From Bordetella genomosp. 13 (GTDB lineage Bacteria > Pseudomonadota > Gammaproteobacteria > Burkholderiales > Burkholderiaceae_B), in assembly GCF_002119665.1 (NCBI RefSeq), contig NZ_CP021111.1:2790001-2854000 (forward strand): a stretch of DNA of 64,000 nucleotides, written 5' to 3'. The notes below the pieces were generated by a model. The model did no database searches and had not been told where the DNA came from. It saw nothing but the letters and a program-made list of their open reading frames with translations. Position 1 is the stretch's first letter, and the number at the start of each line of letters is the position of its first letter. Both the position numbers and the translations under genes were made by a program. Below, in pieces: positions 51,087 through 59,538 of this stretch.

Positions 51087-51989
51087 ATGCCCTTTTCCCT
51101 TCCCGACATCGACTATTTCCTCGCCGTGGTGCGCCACGGCCACCTGGGACGCGCCGCACAGGAATGCGGCGTTACCCAACCCGCCATCACCAAGGCGCTG
51201 CGCCGGCTGGAAGACACCGTGGGGGTGCTGCTGTTCGAACGCGGCGCGCATGGCGCCCGCCTGACCGGCGAAGGCCGGCTCTTTCACGAACAGGCGCGCC
51301 GCGTCAGCATGCAGCACGACGAACTGACGCGGGTGTCGGAAGAACTGCGCGCGCATCACAGCGGCCTGCTGCGGCTGGGCGTGACCAATCCCACCGGCGA
51401 CAGCGATACCGTACGCGCCATGGCCGAGATGCTGCGCCGCCGTCCAGGCGTGCGCATCCGGCTGATCATCGGCAAGTCCGATGCGCTGAACGCCGCCATC
51501 CTGGCCGGCGACCTCGACCTGGCGGTGGTGCCCTGCCCTGCCGGCATCACGTACACGTGCGACCAGATCGATCTGGACCAGGACAGCATGCTGGTCGTGG
51601 CGCGCACCGGCCATCCTGTGCTGCAACACCCGCAGCCCGGCCTCGATACCCTAGCGGACTACGGATGGCTGATGCCCAGCCGCGACAGCGGCGCTCGCCG
51701 CACGATCTGCGCGCGCTACGAGCGAGCCGGCATGCCCGAGCCGCGCGTCATGGTCGAGGCCGAGTACATGTCCGAAGCGGCACTGGGCCTGGTCGCCGCC
51801 ACCGACCTGCTGGCCCTGTGTCCCGCCATCAGCCTGCGCGCCTGGGCCGGCCGCATCGAAGCCGTACCGGTAGAACAGCTTGCCTTCACGCGACGGCTGC
51901 TCCTGCTGTCGCGGCCGGGCGGCCACTGGTCCGCGCTGATGGAAGCCTTCCGCGATCTGCTGCTGCGGTACAGCCGGCCGGCCGCCTGA
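51087..51989 (+). CDS. LysR-family regulator
   Basis: 300 residues. AAGGAG precedes the ATG. Helix-turn-helix: DIDYFLAVVRHGHLGRAAQE, VTQPAITKALRRLEDTVG. The effector domain has LRRRPGVRIRLIIGKSDALN. It lies directly upstream of the sulfatase-Bug-ComA-like operon, on the same strand, so it may be co-transcribed with it and control it. Confidence 0.92.
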   Translation: MPFSLPDIDYFLAVVRHGHLGRAAQECGVTQPAITKALRRLEDTVGVLLFERGAHGARLTGEGRLFHEQARRVSMQHDELTRVSEELRAHHSGLLRLGVTNPTGDSDTVRAMAEMLRRRPGVRIRLIIGKSDALNAAILAGDLDLAVVPCPAGITYTCDQIDLDQDSMLVVARTGHPVLQHPQPGLDTLADYGWLMPSRDSGARRTICARYERAGMPEPRVMVEAEYMSEAALGLVAATDLLALCPAISLRAWAGRIEAVPVEQLAFTRRLLLLSRPGGHWSALMEAFRDLLLRYSRPAA

Positions 51990-52113
51990 CGGCCGCGTAC
52001 GGACTTACCCTATTCATTCCCGGCGGTAATCGCCAATCGCAACGGCAGGAATCGAGCGCGCCTTGCCCCGCTCCTATAGTGCGGCCATGGACTTCAAGCA
52101 TCAGGAAGGCGCC

Positions 52114-53442
52114 GTGGCGAGACCGAACATCGTATTGATCGTGGCCGACAATCTCGGCTGGGGGGAACTGGGCTGTTATGGCGGCGGCGCGTTGCGCGGC
52201 GCTCCCACCGAGCGCATCGACGCGCTGGCCCGGCAGGGCATGCTGCTGCAGAACTTCAACGTCGAAAGCGACTGCGTGCCGACGCGCTCGGCGCTGATGA
52301 CCGGCCGGCATCCCATCCGAACCGGCAGCCTGCAGTCGGTGCCGCCGGGCCTGCCGCAGGGCCTGACCCGCTGGGAAATCACGCTGGCGCAGCTGCTCGG
52401 CGCGCAGGGCTATGCCACGGCCCACTACGGCAAGTGGCACCTGGGAGACATCGAAGGCCGCTATCCGTCGGACCGCGGCTTCGACGAGTGGTACGGCATC
52501 CCGCGCACCACCGACGAAAGCCAGTTCACGTCGACGGTGGGCTTCGATCCCTCGGTGGCGGATATCCCGCACATCATGGAGGGAAAGGCCGGCGAGCCTT
52601 CCCGCAAGGTCAAGGTATATGACCTGGACTCGCGCCGCGGCATCGACGAGGAACTGGTCGAGCGCGCCGTGGACTTCATGACGCGCCATCACACAAGCAA
52701 GCGGCCGTTCTTCCTGTACCTGCCGCTGGTGCATATGCACTTCCCCACACTGCCGCATCCCGACTTCGCCGGCAGGACCGGGGCGGGCGACTTCGCGGAT
52801 TCGATGGTCGAGATGGACCATCGCGTGGGACAGGTGATGGACGCGCTGGACCAGCTGGGCGCGGCCGACGACACGCTGTTCATCTTCTGCAGCGACAACG
52901 GCCCGGAGTTCCGCGCGCCCTATCGCGGAACGGCCGGCCCGTGGCGCGGCACGTACCACACGGCCATGGAAGGCAGCCTGCGCGTGCCCTTCATCGCCCG
53001 CTGGCCGGGCAGGATCGCCGCGGGACGGGTCAGCAACGAGATCGTCCACGTGACCGACCTGTTCACCACGCTGGCGGCCGTGGCCGGCGCGGAGATTCCG
53101 CGGGACCGGCCCATCGACGGCGTGGACCAGCTGGGCTTTCTGACCAGCGACGACCCGGCGGCCAAGTCCGCGCGCGAAGGCTTCCTGTTCTACATCAAGC
53201 AGGACATGCGCGCAGCCAAGTGGCGCGACTGGAAGCTGCATTTCTATTGGGAACCGGAGGTCAACGAAGGCAAGGGCAAGCTCGAATCGCCGTACCTGTT
53301 CAACATCACGCGCGACCCCAAGGAAGAGACCGACGTGCTGGTCTACAACACCTGGGTGCTGGGCCCGATCCTGAAGATGGTCAAGGCGTTCAACGACAGC
53401 GTGAAGGCGCATCCCAATACGCCGCCAGGCAAGGAAGACTGA
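52114..53442 (+). CDS. Sulfatase (arylsulfatase-like)
   Basis: 442 residues. The formylglycine signature CVPTRSALMTGR gives the catalytic Cys that is oxidised in active sulfatases. The N-terminal metal motif is ADNLGWGELG, an Asp-Asn form in place of the usual Asp-Asp. HYGKWHLGD near residue 110 holds active-site Lys and His, and FCSDNGPEFRAP near 268 the other metal ligands. I prefer the GTG at 52114, with AGGAAGG just before and RPNIVLIV following at once; ATG 52087 is the alternative. There is no signal peptide, so it acts in the cytoplasm on an imported sulfate ester. The Bug gene follows after 88 bases. Confidence 0.92.
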   Translation: MARPNIVLIVADNLGWGELGCYGGGALRGAPTERIDALARQGMLLQNFNVESDCVPTRSALMTGRHPIRTGSLQSVPPGLPQGLTRWEITLAQLLGAQGYATAHYGKWHLGDIEGRYPSDRGFDEWYGIPRTTDESQFTSTVGFDPSVADIPHIMEGKAGEPSRKVKVYDLDSRRGIDEELVERAVDFMTRHHTSKRPFFLYLPLVHMHFPTLPHPDFAGRTGAGDFADSMVEMDHRVGQVMDALDQLGAADDTLFIFCSDNGPEFRAPYRGTAGPWRGTYHTAMEGSLRVPFIARWPGRIAAGRVSNEIVHVTDLFTTLAAVAGAEIPRDRPIDGVDQLGFLTSDDPAAKSAREGFLFYIKQDMRAAKWRDWKLHFYWEPEVNEGKGKLESPYLFNITRDPKEETDVLVYNTWVLGPILKMVKAFNDSVKAHPNTPPGKED

Positions 53443-53530
53443 AGCGCCGCGCGTCGGAGCCGGGCAAGGGCGCGTACGTGCCCGCCCACAACACAGGACG
53501 TCCACGTCCAGGAAAATCTCAAGGGAAAAC

Positions 53531-54514
53531 ATGAAACCATTGAACCGACATCTGCTGCTGCGCACGCTGGTGGGTTCGGCGGCCGCTGCCGCGCTGGCCT
53601 GGGCCGGCACCGCCGCGGCCCAGGAAGCCGCCTGGCCCGCGCGCCCCATTACCTGGGTGGTCGGCTGGCCGCCGGGCGGCAGCGCGGATACCGTCACGCG
53701 CGTCGTGGCCCGGCACCTGGGCGAGCGGCTGGGTCAACCCGTCGTGGTCGAAAATCGCGCGGGGGCATCGGGCGCCATCGGCCTGAACCGCGCGGCCAGC
53801 GCCGAACCCGACGGGTACACGCTGGTGACGGTGCCGGGCCCGGTCATCACCAACACCAGGATGCCGGAAGTGAGCGCAGAACTGGCCGCGATCAGCGAGC
53901 TGGCGCGCGGCCCCATGGTGCTGGTCGGCACCACCGCGCGGGACATGCCGGCGGACGTGCACTCGCTATTCTCCGCCGTGCGGGCGGCCCCGGACCGCTA
54001 CGACTACACCTCGTCCGGCACGGGCACGAGCCAGCACCTGGCGGGCGAGATGATCAAGCAGCAGGCGCGGCTGAAGATGACGCACATCCCCTACAAGGGC
54101 GGCAGCCAGGCCGCGCTGGACATCATCTCGGGCCAGGTGCCGCTGGGCGTGCTGGGCATCACCTCGATACTGCCGCACGTGAAGACCGGCAAGATGCGCG
54201 CCTATGCCGTCACCACCGGCACGCGCTCGGCCGCGCTGCCCGATACGCCCACCCTGGCCGAATCGGTGCTGCCCGGCTTCGACGCCAGCCAGTGGTTCAT
54301 CCTGGCCGCGCCCAAGGGCGTGGCCGCCGCGCACGTGCAGCGCCTCAACGATGAGATCCGCGGCATTCTGGGGCTGCCGGACGTGAAGGCCGCCTTCGCC
54401 GCGGTGGGCGTGGACCCCAGCCCCGCGTCGCCCGAGGCCACGGCGCGCTTCGTGACCGGCGAGCAGACCCGCTGGCGCGACCTTGCCGTCAAGAGCAACC
54501 TGCCGTTGAACTGA
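53531..54514 (+). CDS. Bug/TctC-type receptor 8
   Basis: 327 residues. AAGGGA precedes the ATG. The Sec signal (LLLRTLVGSAAAAALAWAG) ends near AAAQEA. Mature motifs: RPITWVVGWPPGGSADTVTR, VENRAGASGAIGLN, EPDGYTLVT. It lies between the sulfatase and the ComA-like gene, so it is expected to bind a sulfated or sulfonated acid. Confidence 0.93.
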   Translation: MKPLNRHLLLRTLVGSAAAAALAWAGTAAAQEAAWPARPITWVVGWPPGGSADTVTRVVARHLGERLGQPVVVENRAGASGAIGLNRAASAEPDGYTLVTVPGPVITNTRMPEVSAELAAISELARGPMVLVGTTARDMPADVHSLFSAVRAAPDRYDYTSSGTGTSQHLAGEMIKQQARLKMTHIPYKGGSQAALDIISGQVPLGVLGITSILPHVKTGKMRAYAVTTGTRSAALPDTPTLAESVLPGFDASQWFILAAPKGVAAAHVQRLNDEIRGILGLPDVKAAFAAVGVDPSPASPEATARFVTGEQTRWRDLAVKSNLPLN

Positions 54515-54537
54515 ACGTCATCGAGGTCACCGCATCC

Positions 54538-55347
54538 ATGAGCACCTACCAGACCGCATTCGCGGACTTCCCCATGCCCGAGCGCCAGCTCAAGCCGCGC
54601 ACGCGCGGCCTGTCGATGATGATCGACTGGGGCATGGGCCTGCAGCGCCAGGCCGACCTGCTGGACTCGACGTCGCAATGGATCGATTTCGCCAAGATCG
54701 CGGCCGGCATCGCCCGCTTCATGCCGCGCGCCGTGCTGGCCGACAAGCTGGAGCACTACCGGGCACACGGCATATCCACCTCGCCGGGCGGACTGTTCGC
54801 CGAGGTGGCCATGAAGATGCGACGCTTCGAGGACTATGTCGCCCAGGCCATGGACGTGGGCTTCACGGGCATCGAGATATCGGACAACCTGCTCGACATG
54901 ACGCTGGCGGAGAAGGCCGCCGCCATCCGGCATGCGAAGTCGCGGGGACTGAAGGTGTTTGGCGAGGTGGGGCGCAAGGACGCCGTACAGGACGCCGCCG
55001 CCTTCCTGGCGGACGTGGCCAACTGCCTGGATTCGGGCGCCGACTGGATATTCCTGGAAGCGTCGGAGCTGTACGCGGAAGGCGTCATCCGGCAGGACCT
55101 GATCGCCAAGCTCGCCGAGCGCTTTCCGGCCGAGCGCCTCATCTATGAACTGCCGGTGGTGATCATTCCCGGCATCAGCCGCGACTTCAAGCACCAGACC
55201 GCCACCTGGCTGGTGCGAGAGCTGGGCACCGATGTGAACCTGGCGAACCTGGAGTGGGATGAGTTGTATATCACCGAACTGGTTCGGCGCGGCTTCGCGG
55301 GCGACAAATCCCACCCCCAAGGGGTGTATCGGATGGCGGGATTCTGA
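54538..55347 (+). CDS. Phosphosulfolactate synthase (ComA)-like protein
   Basis: 269 residues. ComA adds sulfite to phosphoenolpyruvate to form phosphosulfolactate, in coenzyme M or sulfolactate synthesis; plant Hsa32 is a homologue with another role. The family order is visible: KPRTRGLSMMIDWG at 19-32, FAKIAAGIARFMPRAVLADK, STSPGGLFAEVA near 80, FTGIEISDNLLDM near 109, KVFGEVGRKDA near 139, GADWIFLEASELY near 168, then VNLANLEWDELYITELVRRG. It lies 23 bases after the Bug gene. With a sulfatase in the same operon, an organosulfur role is attractive but not proven. Confidence 0.85.
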   Translation: MSTYQTAFADFPMPERQLKPRTRGLSMMIDWGMGLQRQADLLDSTSQWIDFAKIAAGIARFMPRAVLADKLEHYRAHGISTSPGGLFAEVAMKMRRFEDYVAQAMDVGFTGIEISDNLLDMTLAEKAAAIRHAKSRGLKVFGEVGRKDAVQDAAAFLADVANCLDSGADWIFLEASELYAEGVIRQDLIAKLAERFPAERLIYELPVVIIPGISRDFKHQTATWLVRELGTDVNLANLEWDELYITELVRRGFAGDKSHPQGVYRMAGF

Positions 55348-55520
55348 ACAGTCCGGTTTCTGCCAACCGCCCTTCGGCGCCACTTTGCAAAACATCGTCG
55401 AAAGCGTTGCTTCGCCTTCCCGGCGCTGGACGAGACGACCATCGGCACGCCTCTTGCTGACACTCCGATGTCGCCGCATGCCGCGGCGGCCCCCGCAACA
55501 CAGTTCATCGGAGCAATATC

Positions 55521-55892
55521 ATGAGTTCGATTTCGAATCCAGCCACCGGCACGAGCGCATCGAGCATGATCTCGTCGAACCGGGTAGAAGGCACGAAGGT
55601 ATACAACCAGGCGGGCGAGAAACTGGGATCCATCGATAATCTGCAGATCGACAAGCGCTCGGGACAAGTCCGGTACGCCGTACTGGAATTCGGCGGGTTC
55701 CTGGGAATGGGGACCGACCGCTACCCCCTGCCCTGGAACATCCTGAAGTACGACACGGACCTGGACGGCTACGTCGTGCCTGTGGACAAGGCGCAGCTGG
55801 AGAATGCGCCGCGCTACGAGACCAGCCAGAATCCCGAGTACACCGACGACTACGGACGCCGCGTGTATGACTACTATGGCGCCCCCTGGTAA
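55521..55892 (+). CDS. PRC-barrel domain protein
   Basis: 123 residues. EGTKVYNQAGEKLGSIDNLQ at about 25-44 is the start of the PRC barrel, followed by GQVRYAVLEFGGFLGMGTDR and YPLPWNILKYD. Proteins of this type are small, often stress-related and of unknown function; the N-terminus is Ser/Thr-rich. GGAG precedes the ATG. It is transcribed alone, with 173 bases before it. Confidence 0.92.
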   Translation: MSSISNPATGTSASSMISSNRVEGTKVYNQAGEKLGSIDNLQIDKRSGQVRYAVLEFGGFLGMGTDRYPLPWNILKYDTDLDGYVVPVDKAQLENAPRYETSQNPEYTDDYGRRVYDYYGAPW

Positions 55893-55926
55893 GGCGCCAT
55901 AGCTCGGAGCCCCTGGCGGCTGGCAT

Positions 55927-55965
55927 CCCGGGCCGCGGCCGGAGCAACCTCGGCCGGGCCCCGGG
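55927..55965. terminator. Strong GC-rich hairpin between convergent genes
   Basis: CCCGGG (55927-55932) and CGGCCG (55936-55941) pair with CGGCCG (55951-55956) and CCCGGG (55960-55965) around a 9-base loop, with a 3-base internal mismatch. It lies between the convergent PRC-barrel and SMP-30 genes. It could end transcription in both directions, although no T-tract follows. Confidence 0.5.
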
Positions 55966-55984
55966 AGGCTGGTGCGGGCGTGCC

Positions 55985-56833
55985 TCACAAGCGGAACGCG
56001 GGCTCGTCGCGCCCGTGCGCGATCTGCCCCAGGTCGAAGGTCTGTCCGGCCAGAGGGTGCGTGATGCGCGCCTGCGGCGCCATGCCTTCCCACGCCGAGG
56101 TGACGTAGAGCCGCCCCGCTCCAAAGGCCGGACACGTAGGCTGCGGCGAGGGCAATTCGCGCCGCCCCAGACATGCCCCCGCGGCGTCATAGTGACCGAC
56201 GCAACCCGCGCCCCAATGTGCCATCCACAACGTACCGTCCGTGGCCGTGATCGCGCCGTCGGGGTACAGCCCCGCCGCCGTCAGATTCAGGAAGGTCGTC
56301 GGTTCGCCCCTCGGCCAACCGCTCTCGTCCAGCGCCCAACGCCAGACGCGTTGCCGCGGCGTGTCAGCGAAATACGCAAGGCTCCGGTCAGGCGCGAAGC
56401 AGATCGAATTCGGTATGGATAGCCCGGTCCGGAGGCGCACCAGCTTGCCCCCGAAGAACCGGTAGAGCGCGCCTGCGCCCGGCCTAGCCTGCTTGTCCAT
56501 GGTGCCGATCCAATAGCCGCCCCAGGGGTCGGCGCGCCCGTCGTTGGATCGCGTGGCCGGGTCGTCCGCCTCGACCTCAACCAGGAGGCCGCGGCGCCGG
56601 CTATCCAGGTCGAACCACCACAGGCCCGTCTCGGAGGCCAGCAACAGGCGGTCGGCGTCGATCCATGCGGCGGCCGAATGCCGTTCGGGCAACTCGGCCT
56701 GGTAGGTCGCGAGCGCGCCGCGCCCCAGCAGGCGATTGTTCAGGATGTCGAACCAGAACAGCATCTGACGCGAGGGATGCCAGAGCGCGCCTTCTCCGAG
56801 GTGGCAAGGACGGCTGTCGAAGACGGTGGTCAT
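55985..56833 (-). CDS. SMP-30/gluconolactonase family sugar lactonase
   Basis: 282 residues. HLGEGALWHPSRQMLFWFDI near residue 11 gives the metal-binding Glu; NDGRADPWGGYWIGTM near 97 and LSIPNSICFAPDRSLAYFAD near 140 the Asn and Asp ligands. I chose the ATG at 56833; the frame continues upstream only inside the dehydrogenase gene. As the last gene of the sugar operon it most likely hydrolyses the aldonolactone made by the dehydrogenase at 56875. Confidence 0.92.
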   Translation of the reverse strand: MTTVFDSRPCHLGEGALWHPSRQMLFWFDILNNRLLGRGALATYQAELPERHSAAAWIDADRLLLASETGLWWFDLDSRRRGLLVEVEADDPATRSNDGRADPWGGYWIGTMDKQARPGAGALYRFFGGKLVRLRTGLSIPNSICFAPDRSLAYFADTPRQRVWRWALDESGWPRGEPTTFLNLTAAGLYPDGAITATDGTLWMAHWGAGCVGHYDAAGACLGRRELPSPQPTCPAFGAGRLYVTSAWEGMAPQARITHPLAGQTFDLGQIAHGRDEPAFRL

Positions 56834-56874
56834 GTCGCGGCGCGGTGTCGGCAATGGCGCGGTCGGGTACGAGG

Positions 56875-57786
56875 CTATAGTGCGAACGGCGCGATCACGG
56901 TGCGCCTGCCCAGGCTGAACGCATCGGCCACGTGCACCATGGGCGTCAGGTCGACCTCGACCTCGCCCCGCGCAGCGAGCTGAGCCATGCGCGCATACAG
57001 CGCGGGATATTCTCCCATGACACTGTACTGGCCCGTGACCGCCTTGCCCCCGATCTCGAGTACGTTGCCGCCCATGCGCAGGGCGAGAGCGCCCCCGTCC
57101 GTGTCGATCTCGATGTCCCAGGTCTGCGGCCCGGTCTGGCGCCAGTCCAGTTGCGCATGCACATTGCCGGAGAAGCTCAGACGGGCTGCGATGGGGACGT
57201 GCCAGTTCGCGGGGACGTCGAGCTCGGCCGACTGCAGGTAGATCGGTTCGGGCAATACATCGGTAAGAATGGAAAGCGCATTGACGCCCGTGTCGAACAC
57301 GCCCATGCCGCCTGGTTGCGCCACCCAGTGCTGGCCGGGATGCCAGTGCCGCACGTCTTCCTTCCACACCACCCGCACCGCGGATACCGTTTTGTCGCGC
57401 AGCCACGCCTTCGCGGGCGCGACGGCATAGGCCATGCGCGAATGCCAGGTGGCGTACAGCGCCAGGCCGCGCCGCCGGGCCAGGGACGCCAGTATCTCTA
57501 CCTCGGCCAGGGTGGCGCCGGGCGGCTTCTCGAGCATGACATGGCGCCCCGCCTCGAGCGCCTGGCGGGCATATTGGAATCGCGGGACGGGCGGCACGCA
57601 GAGGGACACGACCGGAACGTCAGGATTCTCGTACAGGAAGCGCGTGAAATCCGTGTACGCCGGCACGTCCGGCACACTGCCCCCGAGCGAAACCGTCGCC
57701 GCCAGGCTCCAGTGCGGCGATGCCTGCAGGGCCGGCACGTGCTGAGCCTGCGCGATCCTGCCGACCCCCACTAGCGCAATCTTCAT
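56875..57786 (-). CDS. Gfo/Idh/MocA family sugar dehydrogenase (galactose 1-dehydrogenase-like)
   Basis: 303 residues. The nucleotide motif IALVGVGRIAQAQHVPAL is at 3-20, EKPPGATLAEVEIL near 95 is the family EKP motif with the catalytic Lys, and GVFDTGVNALSIL near 165 gives the second substrate region. The pattern resembles D-galactose/L-arabinose 1-dehydrogenases. AAGGAGG precedes the ATG; the start overlaps the dehydratase stop by one base (TGATG). It probably makes the lactone for the SMP-30 enzyme. Confidence 0.91.
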   Translation of the reverse strand: MKIALVGVGRIAQAQHVPALQASPHWSLAATVSLGGSVPDVPAYTDFTRFLYENPDVPVVSLCVPPVPRFQYARQALEAGRHVMLEKPPGATLAEVEILASLARRRGLALYATWHSRMAYAVAPAKAWLRDKTVSAVRVVWKEDVRHWHPGQHWVAQPGGMGVFDTGVNALSILTDVLPEPIYLQSAELDVPANWHVPIAARLSFSGNVHAQLDWRQTGPQTWDIEIDTDGGALALRMGGNVLEIGGKAVTGQYSVMGEYPALYARMAQLAARGEVEVDLTPMVHVADAFSLGRRTVIAPFAL

Positions 57787-59528
57787 CAATGGGCCTCCTT
57801 GCCTACCGCCGACCCGCGGCAGCCCTTCAGGAAATCCAGGTCCGCGCCGGTATCGGCGCCGCCCACGTGCTGCTGATGCAGCCAGACGTAGCCGGAGGCT
57901 GCCGACGGATGGACCGACCGTCGCGTCGCCAGACGGGCGGCCAGCTCTTCGTCGGAGACCTCGAGCACCAGCGCGCGGGCGGGTACGTCCAGCACTATCA
58001 TGTCGCCATCGCGAACCACGGCAAGCGGGCCACCAGCCGCCGCCTCGGGCGATGCATGCAGCACGACCGTGCCATAGGCCGTTCCGGACATGCGGGCATC
58101 CGAGATCCGCACCATGTCGGTGATGCCCTTGCGCAGTACCTTCGGCGGCAGGCCCATGTTGCCCACCTCTGCCATGCCCGGATAGCCCCGCGGCCCGCAG
58201 TTCTTCAGCACCATGATGCAGGTTTCGTCGATGTCCAGCGATTCGTCGTTGATGCGGACCTTGTAGTCGTCGATGTCCTCGAAGACGACCGCGCGTCCCC
58301 GGTGCACCATCAGGTGCGGGCTGGCGGCCGAGGGTTTGAGCACAGCGCCGTTCGGCGCCAGGTTGCCCTTGAGCACGACGATGCCGCCCGAGTCGGCCAG
58401 TGCCTTGCCTTCTGGAAGTATTACTGCCTCGTTCCAGTTTCGAACACTCCGGACTTCCTCCCATATCGCACCGCCCGACACGGTCAGGGCCTCCTTGTGC
58501 AGCAGGCCCGCTTCCCCCAGCCGCCGCAGCACCACGGGCAGCCCTCCGGCATAGAAGAACTCTTCCATCAGGTATTCGCCCGAGGGCATGAGGTTCACGA
58601 TCGTCGGCACATCCCGTCCCAGGCGGTCCCAGTCGTCCAGCGTCAGGCCCACGCCGACGCGTCCTGCGATCGCCAGCAGGTGTATGACGGCGTTGGTGCT
58701 GCCGCCGATCGCGGCATTGGTGCGGATGGCATTCTCGAATGCCTGCCGCGTCATGACGTCCGACGGCTTCAAGTCGTCCTTGACCATCTGCACGATGCGC
58801 CGCCCCGATAGGTGCGCGAGAGTGCGCCGCCTGCTGTCGACGGCGGGGATCGCGGCATTGCCCGACAGCGCCATCCCCAGCGCCTCGGCCATGGACGCCA
58901 TGGTCGAGGCCGTGCCCATGGTATTGCACGTGCCGGAGGACCGCGACATGGACTGCTCGGCCTCGAGAAATTCTTCCTGGCTCATCTCGCCCGCCTTCAC
59001 GGCCTCGGAGTAGCGCCACAGGTGCGTGCCGGATCCCACACGTTCGCCGTGGAAGTGGCCGTTGAGCATCGGCCCGCCCGTCACCACGATGGACGGAATG
59101 TCGGTGGAAGCCGCCCCCATCAGCAGGGACGGCGTGGTCTTGTCGCAGCCGACCAGCAGCACGGCGCCGTCGATGGGCTGGCCCCGCAGCGTCTCCTCGA
59201 CCGCCATGGCGGCAAGGTTGCGATACAGCATCGCGGTGGGGCGATAGGTGTTCTCGGATGCCGAAAAGACCGGCACCTCCAGCGGGAAACCGCCAGCCTC
59301 CCACACGCCTGCCTTGACCTTCTCGGCCAGTTCGCGCAGGTGTCCGTTGCAGGGAGTGAGGTCGGACCACGTGTTGAGGATGCCGATGACGGGGCGACCG
59401 TCGAACAGGTCGTCCGGATAGCCCTGGTTCTTCAGCCAGCCCCGGTGATAGATGACGTCGCGCGTATTGCCGCCATACCAATGCTGCGAACGCAGCGGGC
59501 GCGGCCACGCGGCGGGCTTGAAGGTCAT
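57786..59528 (-). CDS. IlvD/Edd family dehydratase (sugar-acid dehydratase)
   Basis: 580 residues. Family members use an iron-sulfur cluster to dehydrate dihydroxy acids. TWSDLTPCNGHLRELAEKV near 53 and GCDKTTPSLLMGA near 127 hold two cluster Cys, and MSRSSGTCNTMGTAST near 198 the third. The context (sugar ABC transporter, dehydrogenase, lactonase) points to an aldonate such as L-arabonate, D-xylonate or galactonate and not to valine synthesis. AAGGAG precedes the ATG at 59528. Confidence 0.93.
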   Translation of the reverse strand: MTFKPAAWPRPLRSQHWYGGNTRDVIYHRGWLKNQGYPDDLFDGRPVIGILNTWSDLTPCNGHLRELAEKVKAGVWEAGGFPLEVPVFSASENTYRPTAMLYRNLAAMAVEETLRGQPIDGAVLLVGCDKTTPSLLMGAASTDIPSIVVTGGPMLNGHFHGERVGSGTHLWRYSEAVKAGEMSQEEFLEAEQSMSRSSGTCNTMGTASTMASMAEALGMALSGNAAIPAVDSRRRTLAHLSGRRIVQMVKDDLKPSDVMTRQAFENAIRTNAAIGGSTNAVIHLLAIAGRVGVGLTLDDWDRLGRDVPTIVNLMPSGEYLMEEFFYAGGLPVVLRRLGEAGLLHKEALTVSGGAIWEEVRSVRNWNEAVILPEGKALADSGGIVVLKGNLAPNGAVLKPSAASPHLMVHRGRAVVFEDIDDYKVRINDESLDIDETCIMVLKNCGPRGYPGMAEVGNMGLPPKVLRKGITDMVRISDARMSGTAYGTVVLHASPEAAAGGPLAVVRDGDMIVLDVPARALVLEVSDEELAARLATRRSVHPSAASGYVWLHQQHVGGADTGADLDFLKGCRGSAVGKEAH

Positions 59529-59538
59529 GGATGTCTCC

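Noticed and set aside
56875..59508. 877-codon open frame running through two genes
   Set aside because: Only its last 303 codons (from 57786) form the Gfo/Idh/MocA protein; the first part is an out-of-frame reading of the IlvD/Edd gene.
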